A stretch of DNA of 64,000 bases from Candidatus Arcticimaribacter forsetii (lineage in GTDB: Bacteria; Bacteroidota; Bacteroidia; Flavobacteriales; Flavobacteriaceae): assembly GCF_910589745.1 (NCBI RefSeq), contig NZ_OU342399.1:1571501-1635500 (forward strand), written 5' to 3'. Position 1 is the stretch's first letter, and each line of letters starts with the position of its first letter. Of this stretch, positions 26,496-37,584 are shown piece by piece. The notes beneath the pieces are model-generated. The model was not told where the DNA came from. It ran no database searches and worked only from the letters and a program-made list of their open reading frames with translations. A program made the position numbers and the translations under genes.

Positions 26496-26503
26496 CAAAG
26501 ATA
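26496..26503 (-). promoter_or_regulatory. -7 box for mnmA
   Basis: The minus strand reads TATCTTTG, an exact TAnnTTTG match, 4 bases before the mnmA ATG (26491). No -33 TTTG is seen at normal spacing. If active, it gives a leaderless mRNA. Confidence 0.45.
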
Positions 26504-26550
26504 GGAAAAGAACCTAGAGGTTTTATGATATTTTGTAAGACCTAAGACTT

Positions 26551-28365
26551 CTATCTATTTCCTTTGGCTTTTTTTTGTTGCTCTGCTTGCTCCATTGCTG
26601 CTTGCAAACGAGCGGAAAAACCACCTTTCTTTTTAGGCTTCTTTTTATTCTCTTCAAGTTGCATAAGAATTTTAGCATCATCTACAATGAAGTTTTTAAT
26701 TACAAGCATTAGCACAATGGTAAGTACGTTAGAAACAAAGTAGTACAAACTTAATCCACTTGCATAATTATTGAAGAAGAAAAGCATCATTAAAGGCATG
26801 ATGTACATGATTATTTTCATGTTTGGCATTCCAGGTTGTTGAGGAGCAGTTTGCTGTCCAGCAGTCATCATTGTATAAAAGAAAATTGCTATGGATGCCA
26901 GGATTGGAAATAAACTAATGTGATCGCCGTAAAATGGAATATTAAACCCGAGTTCATAAACAGAATCATAGGAAGATAAATCATCTGCCCACAAGAAACT
27001 CTTCTCACGTAAAGCAAAGGCTACAGGGAAGAAACTAAATAACGCATAAAAAACCGGCAATTGAATTAGTGCAGGTAAACAACCTGCCATTGGATTTGCA
27101 CCGGCTTTAGTGTAAAGAGCCATAGTTTCTTGCTGACGTTTTACGGAGTCATCTTTATGTTTGGCTGTAATAACATCAATCTCTGGCTTCAAAACTTTCA
27201 TCTTGATTTGAGACACATATGATTTATAAGTCACCGGAGACATTACTAAACGAACTAACACTGTTAGAACAATAATAGCAATTCCATAAGGTAAAAATCC
27301 ACTAAGGAAATTAAATGTGGGTGTAAATATATACTTGTTGATCCAACCAAAAATACCCCAACCAAAATCAATAGAATCTTCTATCCCTAATTTATATTGA
27401 GCTAGAGTGTCGTATTCTGTTGGTCCAAAATACCACTTAAAGTTATGGTTAATTTCACCTGATGAAATAACAGGGATTTTAGTTTTATAAACTTTAGTAT
27501 ACTCTTGATCAATTATATCGGAATCAACTAAATTCTCTGAAGTGAAGTTAACGGAATCAAAAGATTTAGTAGGAATTAAAATAGAATTGAAAAAGTGCTG
27601 CTTGTAAGATATCCAATGTACCTCTTCATCTTCTTCTTCATCATCTGATGCACCAGAAAGATAATCTACCTTATCATCTTCAAAACCGTAAGTAAGTAAA
27701 TGGTATCTGTTTTCGTATTCAATACTTCTAGAATTTCTAAACGCTTTTAAATCCCAAGTTATATTTTGCTCTTCGCGTGTGTTAATTAGACTACGCATTC
27801 CTTCAGAACGGATCGAAAAATCAATCATATAGTCATTTGCTTTTATTTCATACTCAAAAACAAGAAACTGAGAGTCACTAACTTTTGCAGTAAAAGTGAG
27901 GATTTGATTACCACTGCGTTCCGTTAATTTTGGAGTGAAATAAAAATCAATTGAATTTAAAACCCTACCATCTGAGGTGGTAAAACTATAATTGAAATTT
28001 TGATTCTCTTTGATTAAGAATAAAGGTTCTTCTTTATAGTTATTAAACTCTTTTAAAAGTAAACTTGAAATTTGAGCTCCTTTTGAATTGAAAATAAGGT
28101 CTAATTTTTCATTTTCTATCTTTACATTTTCTGAAGTAGTAGCTTGAAATAGATTAGCAAAAGATCCATAAGCAGCATTTAATTGCTCCTCATTTGGGGT
28201 TTGATCTAAAACAACAACTTTATTACCTTCAACTGAGCTCTCTGTTTGAGCAATTTCTGTAGGTACTTCCTCTACGGGAGGCTGATTGTAAAGCATCCAA
28301 GTAAGGATTAATGCTATTAAGAAAAATCCTACAAATTGCCAGGGGTCAAATTTTTTTTCTTCCAT
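26551..28365 (-). CDS. yidC: Membrane protein insertase YidC
   Basis: A 604-residue YidC/Oxa1 insertase, which inserts and folds inner-membrane proteins with or without the Sec translocon. One N-terminal transmembrane helix (residues 11-25) is followed by the large periplasmic domain (about 55-340), then the conserved core of five helices with the signature MSPVTYKSYVSQIKMK, AGANPMAGCLPALIQLPVFYA-type residues (GANPMAGCLPALIQLPVF), and a basic C-terminal tail (KKKPKKKGG...). It is encoded 24 bases after pyrG. The acidic patch DDEEEDEEVHW near residue 240 lies in the periplasmic domain. Together with ftsY it forms part of the membrane protein targeting route. Confidence 0.98.
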   Translation of the reverse strand: MEEKKFDPWQFVGFFLIALILTWMLYNQPPVEEVPTEIAQTESSVEGNKVVVLDQTPNEEQLNAAYGSFANLFQATTSENVKIENEKLDLIFNSKGAQISSLLLKEFNNYKEEPLFLIKENQNFNYSFTTSDGRVLNSIDFYFTPKLTERSGNQILTFTAKVSDSQFLVFEYEIKANDYMIDFSIRSEGMRSLINTREEQNITWDLKAFRNSRSIEYENRYHLLTYGFEDDKVDYLSGASDDEEEDEEVHWISYKQHFFNSILIPTKSFDSVNFTSENLVDSDIIDQEYTKVYKTKIPVISSGEINHNFKWYFGPTEYDTLAQYKLGIEDSIDFGWGIFGWINKYIFTPTFNFLSGFLPYGIAIIVLTVLVRLVMSPVTYKSYVSQIKMKVLKPEIDVITAKHKDDSVKRQQETMALYTKAGANPMAGCLPALIQLPVFYALFSFFPVAFALREKSFLWADDLSSYDSVYELGFNIPFYGDHISLFPILASIAIFFYTMMTAGQQTAPQQPGMPNMKIIMYIMPLMMLFFFNNYASGLSLYYFVSNVLTIVLMLVIKNFIVDDAKILMQLEENKKKPKKKGGFSARLQAAMEQAEQQKKAKGNR

Positions 28366-28389
28366 AATATTTTGAACCTTTTGATCAGG

Positions 28390-30030
<1,641 letters not shown>

Positions 30031-30081
30031 TTACCGGGCTTAAAATTACAAAAACTATTGAAATAAATAGAGTTCTTGACT

Positions 30082-31812
30082 TCATTTCTTGATTTCAAAA
30101 ACTTCATAGCCTCTATGCTGTAATAAATAAAAACCCCGATTTACATAGCCACCGCTAGAATTTGGTGAATAATTAAATCTACTTTCTATATATTCTGTTT
30201 CACCTAAACTATCGGAAGCCAGTTCTTTTTTATGTGCCCATCTGAGTATCAAATCCATAGTAACATCGTATCCTCTTAGAGCTTCTCGTTTTGGGAAATT
30301 CCCAAAAGAACCTATGTAAAGAGAATCGAATTCCTTTGAACGGATACTTTCGTAGGGGAATGTACCAGCAGTGTATGTGAATTTTAAATTTCCTAACTGT
30401 TTTATTGAAATATTTTTATTGTCGTAAGCATTAGAACGAAATGTAGTAAATAACTGTACATCTCTTTCTTTTGAAACCTGAGAATTAAGTAAGGAAGTAA
30501 CACTTGCAATAAGACCTAGATTTTGTGATTCAAAAACAACTTTATTAATTAGGGTATCTACTAATAATGAATCAATAAGATCAGGAACCACATAGCCTTC
30601 AGGTTCTGGCCTCAGAATTTGTGCAAAAGGATAACGTGCATATAATTGATCTTCTATATCTCTATTTAGAGTGTCTGTAATTAGCAATACGTTTTGTGTA
30701 GAATCTAAAACTTTATCCAAATACACAAACATTTTCTTTCTTAATAAATCCGATGAAGTAATTGATTGATATACGTTTGCACGGCTAGTAACCGGCTTTG
30801 ATGACAAAGGGGCAACCATAGGAATTAAGCTCAAACTATCTTTTAAAGATACAATGTCAAAATTTGCAGGAATTAAAGGTCCCAAAATAACATCATTCGC
30901 TTTCCAATGGATACTATCAAGTTGATTTGCTATATAATCTTTATCGTTTCTTGTGTCTAGAACATTGAGAACAACATCGATCCCTAAGCTTCCTGCTTCT
31001 TGGACAGCCATTAAAACACCAGAATAAAAATCAAGAGCTAGAGTATGTAAATTTCTCTTTTTTAGAAGCTCTTTAGTTTTTTCAATAGAGTCAAATTCTA
31101 TTTCATTAGCCTTAAAAGGTAACAAAAGACCTATGGTTATTTCAGAATTTTCAGGAATTGAATCTCTCAGATCTTTTTTTTCAACCAAAAGATCGTCTTC
31201 TATTTTTAAATCCCCAGTAGATTTTAGTGGAATTTTTAAAACCATTCCTTCCTGAAGACCTGTTTTTTCTAAAATTGGATTTAGTGAAATTAAATCAGCT
31301 TCCTCAACACCGAGTTTTTTCTCGATACGATAAAAACCTTCTTTAGGTTTTACTGTATAGTAATTAAACTCTTCCTCTAGTTTCAGGGTTTCGGACTCCA
31401 TTCGCTTTGGAACTATTATTTCTTGACCAATTTTAAGTCCGGAAATAATTTGTGGATTGTATTCCTCTAGCTGCTTTATTGTAATACCATATCGATAAGC
31501 AAGTCGCCATTTTGTTTCCTTTGGTTTTACTAAATATTTAGCTAAACTGTCTGGAAGCTTTTTTGCTTTTATTGGTTTTGGTTTCTTGTAAACTGGGATT
31601 TGAAGATTCATTCTTCTCTTCAAACCAATCTTTTTTATTAAGGGATTGAACTTTTCAATTTGTTCAATTTCAACATCATATTTTCGAGCTAAACTATACA
31701 AAGTCTCTTTCTTTTTCACTTTGTGATTAATAAAAGAATCTGGTTTACTCTGAGCTGTTATTGCAAGTGAAACCAAAAATAAAAAGGAAAAAAGAATTTG
31801 TTTAATATGCAT
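30082..31812 (-). CDS. LysM repeats fused to periplasmic-binding-protein-like domain
   Basis: A 576-residue exported protein. Signal peptide residues 1-20 (FSFLFLVSLAITAQ); three LysM peptidoglycan-binding repeats at about 29-73 (KKKETLYSLARKYDVEIEQI), 92-136 (KPKETKWRLAYRYGITIKQL) and 151-195; then a type 1 periplasmic ligand-binding fold from about 225 to the end, starting ITIGLLLPF and with ILGPLIPANFD and TYTAGTFPYES-type strands. It lacks transmembrane helices, so it should sit in the periplasm bound to the cell wall. Its ligand is unknown; members resemble amino-acid-binding proteins and LpoA-like regulators. It lies 15 bases after guaA, so it is co-transcribed with it. Confidence 0.85.
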   Translation of the reverse strand: MHIKQILFSFLFLVSLAITAQSKPDSFINHKVKKKETLYSLARKYDVEIEQIEKFNPLIKKIGLKRRMNLQIPVYKKPKPIKAKKLPDSLAKYLVKPKETKWRLAYRYGITIKQLEEYNPQIISGLKIGQEIIVPKRMESETLKLEEEFNYYTVKPKEGFYRIEKKLGVEEADLISLNPILEKTGLQEGMVLKIPLKSTGDLKIEDDLLVEKKDLRDSIPENSEITIGLLLPFKANEIEFDSIEKTKELLKKRNLHTLALDFYSGVLMAVQEAGSLGIDVVLNVLDTRNDKDYIANQLDSIHWKANDVILGPLIPANFDIVSLKDSLSLIPMVAPLSSKPVTSRANVYQSITSSDLLRKKMFVYLDKVLDSTQNVLLITDTLNRDIEDQLYARYPFAQILRPEPEGYVVPDLIDSLLVDTLINKVVFESQNLGLIASVTSLLNSQVSKERDVQLFTTFRSNAYDNKNISIKQLGNLKFTYTAGTFPYESIRSKEFDSLYIGSFGNFPKREALRGYDVTMDLILRWAHKKELASDSLGETEYIESRFNYSPNSSGGYVNRGFYLLQHRGYEVFEIKK

Positions 31813-31827
31813 ATGAAAAGTTGAATT

Positions 31828-33357
31828 TTACTCCCATTCAATAGTTGCTGGTGGTTTAGAGCTAATATCGTAAACTACACGATTAACACCTTTTACTCTA
31901 TTTATTATTTCATTAGAAGTTTTTTGCAAAAACTCATAAGGCAAGTCAACCCAATCTGCAGTCATACCATCTGTTGAAGAAACTGCACGTAAGGCAACAC
32001 ATTTTTCATAGGTCCGTTCATCTCCCATTACTCCTACACTATTCACAGGTAAAAGAATTGCACCTGCTTGCCATACTTTGTCATATAAACCATCATTTCG
32101 AAGTCCATTAATAAAAATAGCATCTACTTCTTGTAGCATATTAACTTTCTCCGCTGTAATATCTCCAAGGATTCTAATAGCAAGTCCTGGACCTGGGAAA
32201 GGATGTCTACCAATTAATTCTGGATCAATCCCTAAACTTGTACCAACTCTTCTTACTTCATCTTTAAAAAGCATGCGTAAGGGCTCTACTACTTTTAGTT
32301 TCATATAATCGGGTAAACCTCCAACATTATGATGAGATTTAATTGTAGCAGAAGGTCCATTGACAGAAATAGACTCGATTACATCTGGATAAATTGTTCC
32401 TTGTGCCAACCAAGTAGCACCTTCTATTAACTTTGACTCATCGTCAAAAACATCAATAAAAGTATTCCCAATTGCTTTTCTCTTTGCTTCTGGATCAGAT
32501 ATACCTGCTAATTTATTTAAAAAACGCTCAGAAGCATCAACTCCTTTAACGTTTAATCCCATTCCTTTATATTGATCTAAAACACTCGAAAATTCATCTT
32601 TACGTAACAACCCATTATTTACAAAAATACAGGTAAGCTGATCCCCAATAGCTTGATGTAATAAAACTGCTGCTACTGTTGAATCTACACCACCGGACAA
32701 ACCTAAGATTACTTTTTCATCTCCGATTTGACTTCTAAGCGATTCTAAAGTCATAGAAACAAAAGAATCAGGTGTCCAATCTTGTTTCACACCAGCAATA
32801 TCAACTAAAAAGTTTGATAAAAGCTGTTTCCCATCAGTAGAATGATATACTTCTGGATGGAATTGAATTGCATAAGTAAACTCACCCTTAATTCGATAGG
32901 CAGCATTTTCTACATCAGAAGTACTTGCTAAACGAACACCTCCTGTTGGAAGTTCTTTTATAGTATCACTATGGCTCATCCACACTTGACTCCCTTTATC
33001 AATGGACTTGAAAAAATCTTCATTTGAAGCAACAAAAGACAAATTAGCTCTTCCATATTCTCTAATGTTAGAAGGACTAACTTTTCCACCCGAAAAATGA
33101 GCTAAATACTGAGCTCCATAACAAACCGCAAGTAAAGGAACCTTTCCACGAATATTTGAGAGGTCTGGATGAGGTGCATCTTCTGATCTCACAGAGTATG
33201 GAGATCCGGATAAAATTACAGCTTTAAACGGACTAATGTCTTCTGGGATGTTATTATAAGGGTGTATTTCGCAATAGATAAACAACTCTCGGACACGTCG
33301 AGCAATTAATTGAGTGTATTGCGATCCGAAGTCTAAAATGAGTACTTTTTCTTCCAT
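31828..33357 (-). CDS. guaA: GMP synthase (glutamine-hydrolysing)
   Basis: A 509-residue enzyme converting XMP to GMP with glutamine and ATP. The N-terminal glutaminase domain has [19 protein letters not shown], Cys79 in [10 protein letters not shown], and [10 protein letters not shown]; the ATP pyrophosphatase domain has [13 protein letters not shown] (about 218-230); the C-terminal dimer domain contains [15 protein letters not shown] and ends KPPATIEWE. It is full length. It follows bshC by 61 bases on the same strand and leads the LysM-pyrG-yidC run. A weak -7-like sequence (TAAATTCG on the minus strand, 33361-33368) lies directly before its ATG. Confidence 0.98.
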   Translation of the reverse strand: MEEKVLILDFGSQYTQLIARRVRELFIYCEIHPYNNIPEDISPFKAVILSGSPYSVRSEDAPHPDLSNIRGKVPLLAVCYGAQYLAHFSGGKVSPSNIREYGRANLSFVASNEDFFKSIDKGSQVWMSHSDTIKELPTGGVRLASTSDVENAAYRIKGEFTYAIQFHPEVYHSTDGKQLLSNFLVDIAGVKQDWTPDSFVSMTLESLRSQIGDEKVILGLSGGVDSTVAAVLLHQAIGDQLTCIFVNNGLLRKDEFSSVLDQYKGMGLNVKGVDASERFLNKLAGISDPEAKRKAIGNTFIDVFDDESKLIEGATWLAQGTIYPDVIESISVNGPSATIKSHHNVGGLPDYMKLKVVEPLRMLFKDEVRRVGTSLGIDPELIGRHPFPGPGLAIRILGDITAEKVNMLQEVDAIFINGLRNDGLYDKVWQAGAILLPVNSVGVMGDERTYEKCVALRAVSSTDGMTADWVDLPYEFLQKTSNEIINRVKGVNRVVYDISSKPPATIEWE

Positions 33358-33418
33358 ACGCGAATTTACAATTTAATCTTCTACCAATAAAACTGAAACC
33401 AATTTTTAGCGAAAAGAA

Positions 33419-35029
33419 TTAGTCTAAAACAATCCAATCAAATTTTAAAGAAAGTGGATCGAGATGTTTTATTAAAAAAGGGATTAAATCAGCACCATGA
33501 TTTAAATAAAATTCAGAAAAATTTACGGTTCGCTCCTGTAAAGATTGATTGGGGAACAAAGATTCATGAAGCAATGTTAAACGGGACACTTGGTCTGCTA
33601 ATTTTCTTTTCTGAGCTTTCAGCAATCTTTGTTCAAGTTTATCTATACCTTTAAATTGCTTCGATTTCTGAGCTTTTAAGGCACCTTCAAAGGTAGCATC
33701 TGTTTGATTAACTAAACCTTCTAATTCTTTGAATTGATCTTCTAGGGCTAATTTAAACCCTTGAAGATCCAGATTAATATTACTTATTTGACGTACTTTT
33801 TTATTTATCAAAGAAGATCGTTTTAAAAAAAGATCCTTCGGACTGAGTTCTAAACGATCTATTTTTTTTGCCACTTTCTTTGGAACAAGAACAGCTGCAT
33901 TTCGATGCAACAAAACAGGGAATATCTCATTTTGGGAATCGAAATATGCCTTTAGCTCAATCCAATAAGCTAACTCCCCACCTCCTCCAACATAGCAAAG
34001 ATTCGGAAGAATTGTTTCTTGATATAAAGGACGCATCAAAACATTGGGCGAAAATCGTTCTGGAAAACTCTTTAACTCTTCTAGAAGCTCTTCAGTTGAC
34101 CAATTCATGGTGTTTTCTGCATTTGAAAAACCCTTAGAAGTTCTCACAATACGAAAACGATCTTCATCCGTTAGATAAAACAAATTAATCTCTCTTGGAT
34201 TTACTTGTGGTGCATAGGAAGAATCGTACTCCTGTTGTATTTTATCTATTGTATCTCCTACATGAAGAAGGCAAGAACTGGACAACAACTCCTTTTCCAT
34301 TTTAGGAACAAAAAGCTCTTTTAGTGCAGAATTATCTCCGTCAATGATCACCAATCCTTCTTTTTCAAACAAACTATGGACAAGCCTCCGTGTTGCTTCT
34401 ACAAGGGTAGCAGAATTGGAATAGCTTTTTTTAATTAGTTTTTTTATTTGATTGGCTGTTTCGGAATTTCCGAGTTCTTTTTCAAACAAAGTAAAAAGAG
34501 TATCCAAACCTTCCAATGAAAATTTCCCTACAGCTCCTGCTTTTTCTCTACTCCATTTAAAGTTTTTATTTTTAAAATTGAAATAAGAAATTTCTTCAAA
34601 ATCGTGATCTTCAGTGGCCATCCAAAATACAGGAACGAAATTATATTCGCTATGGGTTTCTTTTAATTTCTTACACAAATTAAGAACACTAATTATTTTG
34701 TATAAAAAATAAACAGGACCCGTCATTAAATTTAATTGATGTCCGGTTGTAATTGTGAAGGTTTTTTTACTCGACAGGCTTTGTATGTTTTCAAAAACTA
34801 AACTCTCTTTGTTAAGAAGGGGTCCATATTGCTCATTTAAAGAAGAAACTAAAATTTTACGATGGTATTCAGAAAAACTTTTTTGCTTTTTTAAAAGTTG
34901 CTTTTTCAATCCACCCAAAGTCGGACTATTTCCATAAAAATCTCTTAACTCTTTATTCCCTTCGAAAAGGTCGCAGATAATTTTAGAAACATAACCTGTA
35001 TCGCGATAAGGAATTTTTTGAAATTGCAT
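33419..35029 (-). CDS. bshC: Bacillithiol synthase BshC
   Basis: A 536-residue protein of the BshC family, the putative cysteine-adding enzyme of bacillithiol synthesis, which joins cysteine to glucosaminyl-malate. The family marks are the N-terminal IPYRDTGYVSKIICDLFEG, the nucleotide-fold TTGHQLNLMTGPVYFLYK, VFWMATEDHDFEEI (residues about 147-160), and CYVGGGGELAYWI. A coiled-coil region lies near 410-480. Bacillithiol is the main low-molecular-weight thiol in Bacillota and many Bacteroidota; bshA and bshB are not in this window. It is divergent from the M14 peptidase gene; a possible -7 box (TATCTTTA) is at 35048-35055. Confidence 0.93.
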   Translation of the reverse strand: MQFQKIPYRDTGYVSKIICDLFEGNKELRDFYGNSPTLGGLKKQLLKKQKSFSEYHRKILVSSLNEQYGPLLNKESLVFENIQSLSSKKTFTITTGHQLNLMTGPVYFLYKIISVLNLCKKLKETHSEYNFVPVFWMATEDHDFEEISYFNFKNKNFKWSREKAGAVGKFSLEGLDTLFTLFEKELGNSETANQIKKLIKKSYSNSATLVEATRRLVHSLFEKEGLVIIDGDNSALKELFVPKMEKELLSSSCLLHVGDTIDKIQQEYDSSYAPQVNPREINLFYLTDEDRFRIVRTSKGFSNAENTMNWSTEELLEELKSFPERFSPNVLMRPLYQETILPNLCYVGGGGELAYWIELKAYFDSQNEIFPVLLHRNAAVLVPKKVAKKIDRLELSPKDLFLKRSSLINKKVRQISNINLDLQGFKLALEDQFKELEGLVNQTDATFEGALKAQKSKQFKGIDKLEQRLLKAQKRKLADQVSRLTLLHESLFPNQSLQERTVNFSEFYLNHGADLIPFLIKHLDPLSLKFDWIVLD

Positions 35030-35093
35030 AGATTTAATTCGTAGTAGTAAAGATATTCCTTATCAAAGGAATATAAAAATATAGGATTAATTT

Positions 35094-35101
35094 TATCTTT
35101 A
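35094..35101 (+). promoter_or_regulatory. Possible -7 box for the M14 peptidase gene
   Basis: TATCTTTA differs from TAnnTTTG at the last base only and lies 23 bases before the ATG at 35125. A mirror-image box for bshC (35048-35055) is in the same 95-base divergent spacer. Confidence 0.35.
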
Positions 35102-35124
35102 CTCACCAAGATAAATTTCAACAA

Positions 35125-37578
35125 ATGAAAAACTTATATTTTACCGTGTTTTTTTGTTTCATTTTTGCAACGAGCAAAGCTCAGAGTATTCCTTCCCCAA
35201 GCGAATTTTTAGGATATGAATTAGGCACTCAATTTACAAGACACCATCAAGTAGTTGCGTATTTTGAAGCTGTTGCCGCGGCATCAGATCAAGTGAATAT
35301 ATCTAGCTATGGAAAAACTTACGAAGGAAGAACCCTCCAAATTGCTTCTATTTCTAGTGCTAAAAATTTAAATAACATCAACGAGATCAGAGAAAATCAT
35401 CTAATAAATTCTGGTTTAAAAAAAGGAACACCTTCTTCTTTAGCTCCTGTGAGTGTTGTATGGTTAAGCTATAACGTTCACGGCAATGAAGCTGTTAGTA
35501 CTGAGGCAGCCTTGAAAACCATTTACACCCTAGTTACCGAAAAGTCAGAATGGCTTGAAAACTTGATCGTTTTGATGGATCCCTGTATAAATCCAGATGG
35601 AAGAGATCGATATGTAAATTGGTACAATCAAGTTAAAAGCACTCCTTTTGACAGTAATCCTATTGCAAACGAACATTATGAAGAGTGGCCTACAGGAAGA
35701 ACAAACCATTATTATTTTGATTTGAATAGAGATTGGGCTTGGGTGTCTCAAAGAGAAACACAACAACGATTAAAAGTTTATCATCAGTGGTACCCGCAAG
35801 TGCACGTTGATTTCCATGAACAAGGCGTAAACAGTCCTTATTATTTTGCTCCAGCAGCAGAACCACTTCACGAAATAGTCACAGATTTTCAAAGAGACTT
35901 TCAAAACACCATAGGAAAAAACCACGCTAGTTATTTTGACAAAGAAGGTTGGTCTTATTTTACAAAAGAAGTGTATGATCTTCTCTATCCTGGCTATGGA
36001 GACACCTACCCTATGTTTCATGGAGCCATTGGAATGACCTATGAACAAGGTGGAAGCGGAAGAGCAGGACTCAGTATAAAAAATGAAATCGGAGACTATT
36101 TAACACTGAAAGACCGTATTGATCACCACTACACAACCGGACTCTCTACTATAGAAACAGTTCATAAAAACAGTGAATTACTAAATTCAGAGTTTAAAAA
36201 ATACTTTACTCCGGGCAAAGTAAAATATGCCAACTATGTTATAGACGGAGATCCAAAAAAAATTGCGAGTCTAACATCATTATTAGACACACACCACATT
36301 CCCTATTCGAGTCCAAAGACAAATATGAGCGTTAAAGGATGGAATTACGACAAACAAAAAAACAGTACTACAAGTATTACTAAAAAAGCTATTGTTATTG
36401 ATGGTAAAAGTCAAAAAAATCGTTTAATTCAAGCATTATTTGAACCCAATACCAAGATTGGTGATTCAGTAACTTATGACATTACATCTTGGTCGTTACC
36501 CTATGCTTACGGTCTTAAAGCGATCGCTACACAAGAGAAATTAAAAAATACAATCCCATACGCAAAAGCTAACAAAGTTAATAACACAGAATCTAAAGCA
36601 TATGCATACGCAAGCCCTTGGAAAAGTTTTCAAGATGGGAAATTTTTGGCTGCACTATTAAAACAAAACATTAGGGTTCGTTACAACGGAAAACCTATTA
36701 AAAACAAAGAAGGAAAATGGACCGAAGGGAGTCTATTCATTCTTAAAGGAGAAAATAAAGCTCTAAAAGACTTCGACGCTACAATAAAAAAAATAGCGGA
36801 TAATACAAACCAAAAGATCACACCCATTGCATCAGGTTTTTCTGAAAAAGGAATTGATTTGGGATCTAATGAAATGAATTTTATATCAAAAAAGAAGGTA
36901 GGATTAATTAAGAGTAACAATGCTAGCCCTCAAGGATATGGTGAGGTTTGGCACTTTTTTGAGCAGCAATTAAAATACCCTATAACGCAAATTGACCTGG
37001 ATCGACTAAACGATCGCAACCTCGACAAATTTGACATTTTAATTCTTCCTCCAGGATACTATAGGAACATAACCGATTCTGAATCAGAATTAATTAAATG
37101 GATTCGAAAAGGTGGAAGAATAATTGTACTTGGATCTGCTGTCAATTCTTTTGCTGATTCAGATTCATTTGATTTAGAAAGTAAATCAAATCTCAAGGAA
37201 AATAAAAATAGAAATATTCCATTTTCTGAAATTGAAAGAAATGATATTAGTTCTGCAATTTATGGAAGTATTTATAAAGTAAACATAGACAACTCACATC
37301 CATTAGCCTTTGGTTATGATCAACAATACTACAGTTTAAAAAACAGTGAAAAATCATATTCCTTACTAGACAACACTACCATTGGAAGGCTCCCAAAGAA
37401 CGCTAAACCTGTTGCTGGATTTAGCGGAAGTGAAGCAACTAAACTTCAGAGTGAATCACTAATTTTTGGGATAGAATATAAAGGTAGAGGAAGTGTTGTT
37501 TACTTGGTAGACAATCCACTATATAGAGCGTTTTGGGAAAATGGTAAACTATGGATGGTTAACGCTATCTTTCACTAG
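35125..37578 (+). CDS. Secreted M14 zinc carboxypeptidase with GATase-like C-terminal domain
   Basis: An 817-residue exported metallopeptidase. Signal peptide residues 1-20 (FFCFIFATSKAQ). The M14 domain (about 25-340) has the zinc ligands His119 and Glu122 in NVHGNEAVS, the third ligand His231 in DFHEQG, and catalytic Glu307 in MTYEQGGSG; INPDGRDR is also typical. The C-terminal part (about 580-815) contains VGLIKSNN, FDILILPPGYYR and IRKGGRIIVLGSA, the pattern of a class I glutaminase-like fold without an obvious catalytic cysteine. Such two-domain peptidases are common in Bacteroidota; it probably acts in the periplasm or outside on peptides, but its substrate is unknown. It stands alone with its own promoter. 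Confidence 0.9.
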   Translation: MKNLYFTVFFCFIFATSKAQSIPSPSEFLGYELGTQFTRHHQVVAYFEAVAAASDQVNISSYGKTYEGRTLQIASISSAKNLNNINEIRENHLINSGLKKGTPSSLAPVSVVWLSYNVHGNEAVSTEAALKTIYTLVTEKSEWLENLIVLMDPCINPDGRDRYVNWYNQVKSTPFDSNPIANEHYEEWPTGRTNHYYFDLNRDWAWVSQRETQQRLKVYHQWYPQVHVDFHEQGVNSPYYFAPAAEPLHEIVTDFQRDFQNTIGKNHASYFDKEGWSYFTKEVYDLLYPGYGDTYPMFHGAIGMTYEQGGSGRAGLSIKNEIGDYLTLKDRIDHHYTTGLSTIETVHKNSELLNSEFKKYFTPGKVKYANYVIDGDPKKIASLTSLLDTHHIPYSSPKTNMSVKGWNYDKQKNSTTSITKKAIVIDGKSQKNRLIQALFEPNTKIGDSVTYDITSWSLPYAYGLKAIATQEKLKNTIPYAKANKVNNTESKAYAYASPWKSFQDGKFLAALLKQNIRVRYNGKPIKNKEGKWTEGSLFILKGENKALKDFDATIKKIADNTNQKITPIASGFSEKGIDLGSNEMNFISKKKVGLIKSNNASPQGYGEVWHFFEQQLKYPITQIDLDRLNDRNLDKFDILILPPGYYRNITDSESELIKWIRKGGRIIVLGSAVNSFADSDSFDLESKSNLKENKNRNIPFSEIERNDISSAIYGSIYKVNIDNSHPLAFGYDQQYYSLKNSEKSYSLLDNTTIGRLPKNAKPVAGFSGSEATKLQSESLIFGIEYKGRGSVVYLVDNPLYRAFWENGKLWMVNAIFH

Positions 37579-37584
37579 ATTTTC

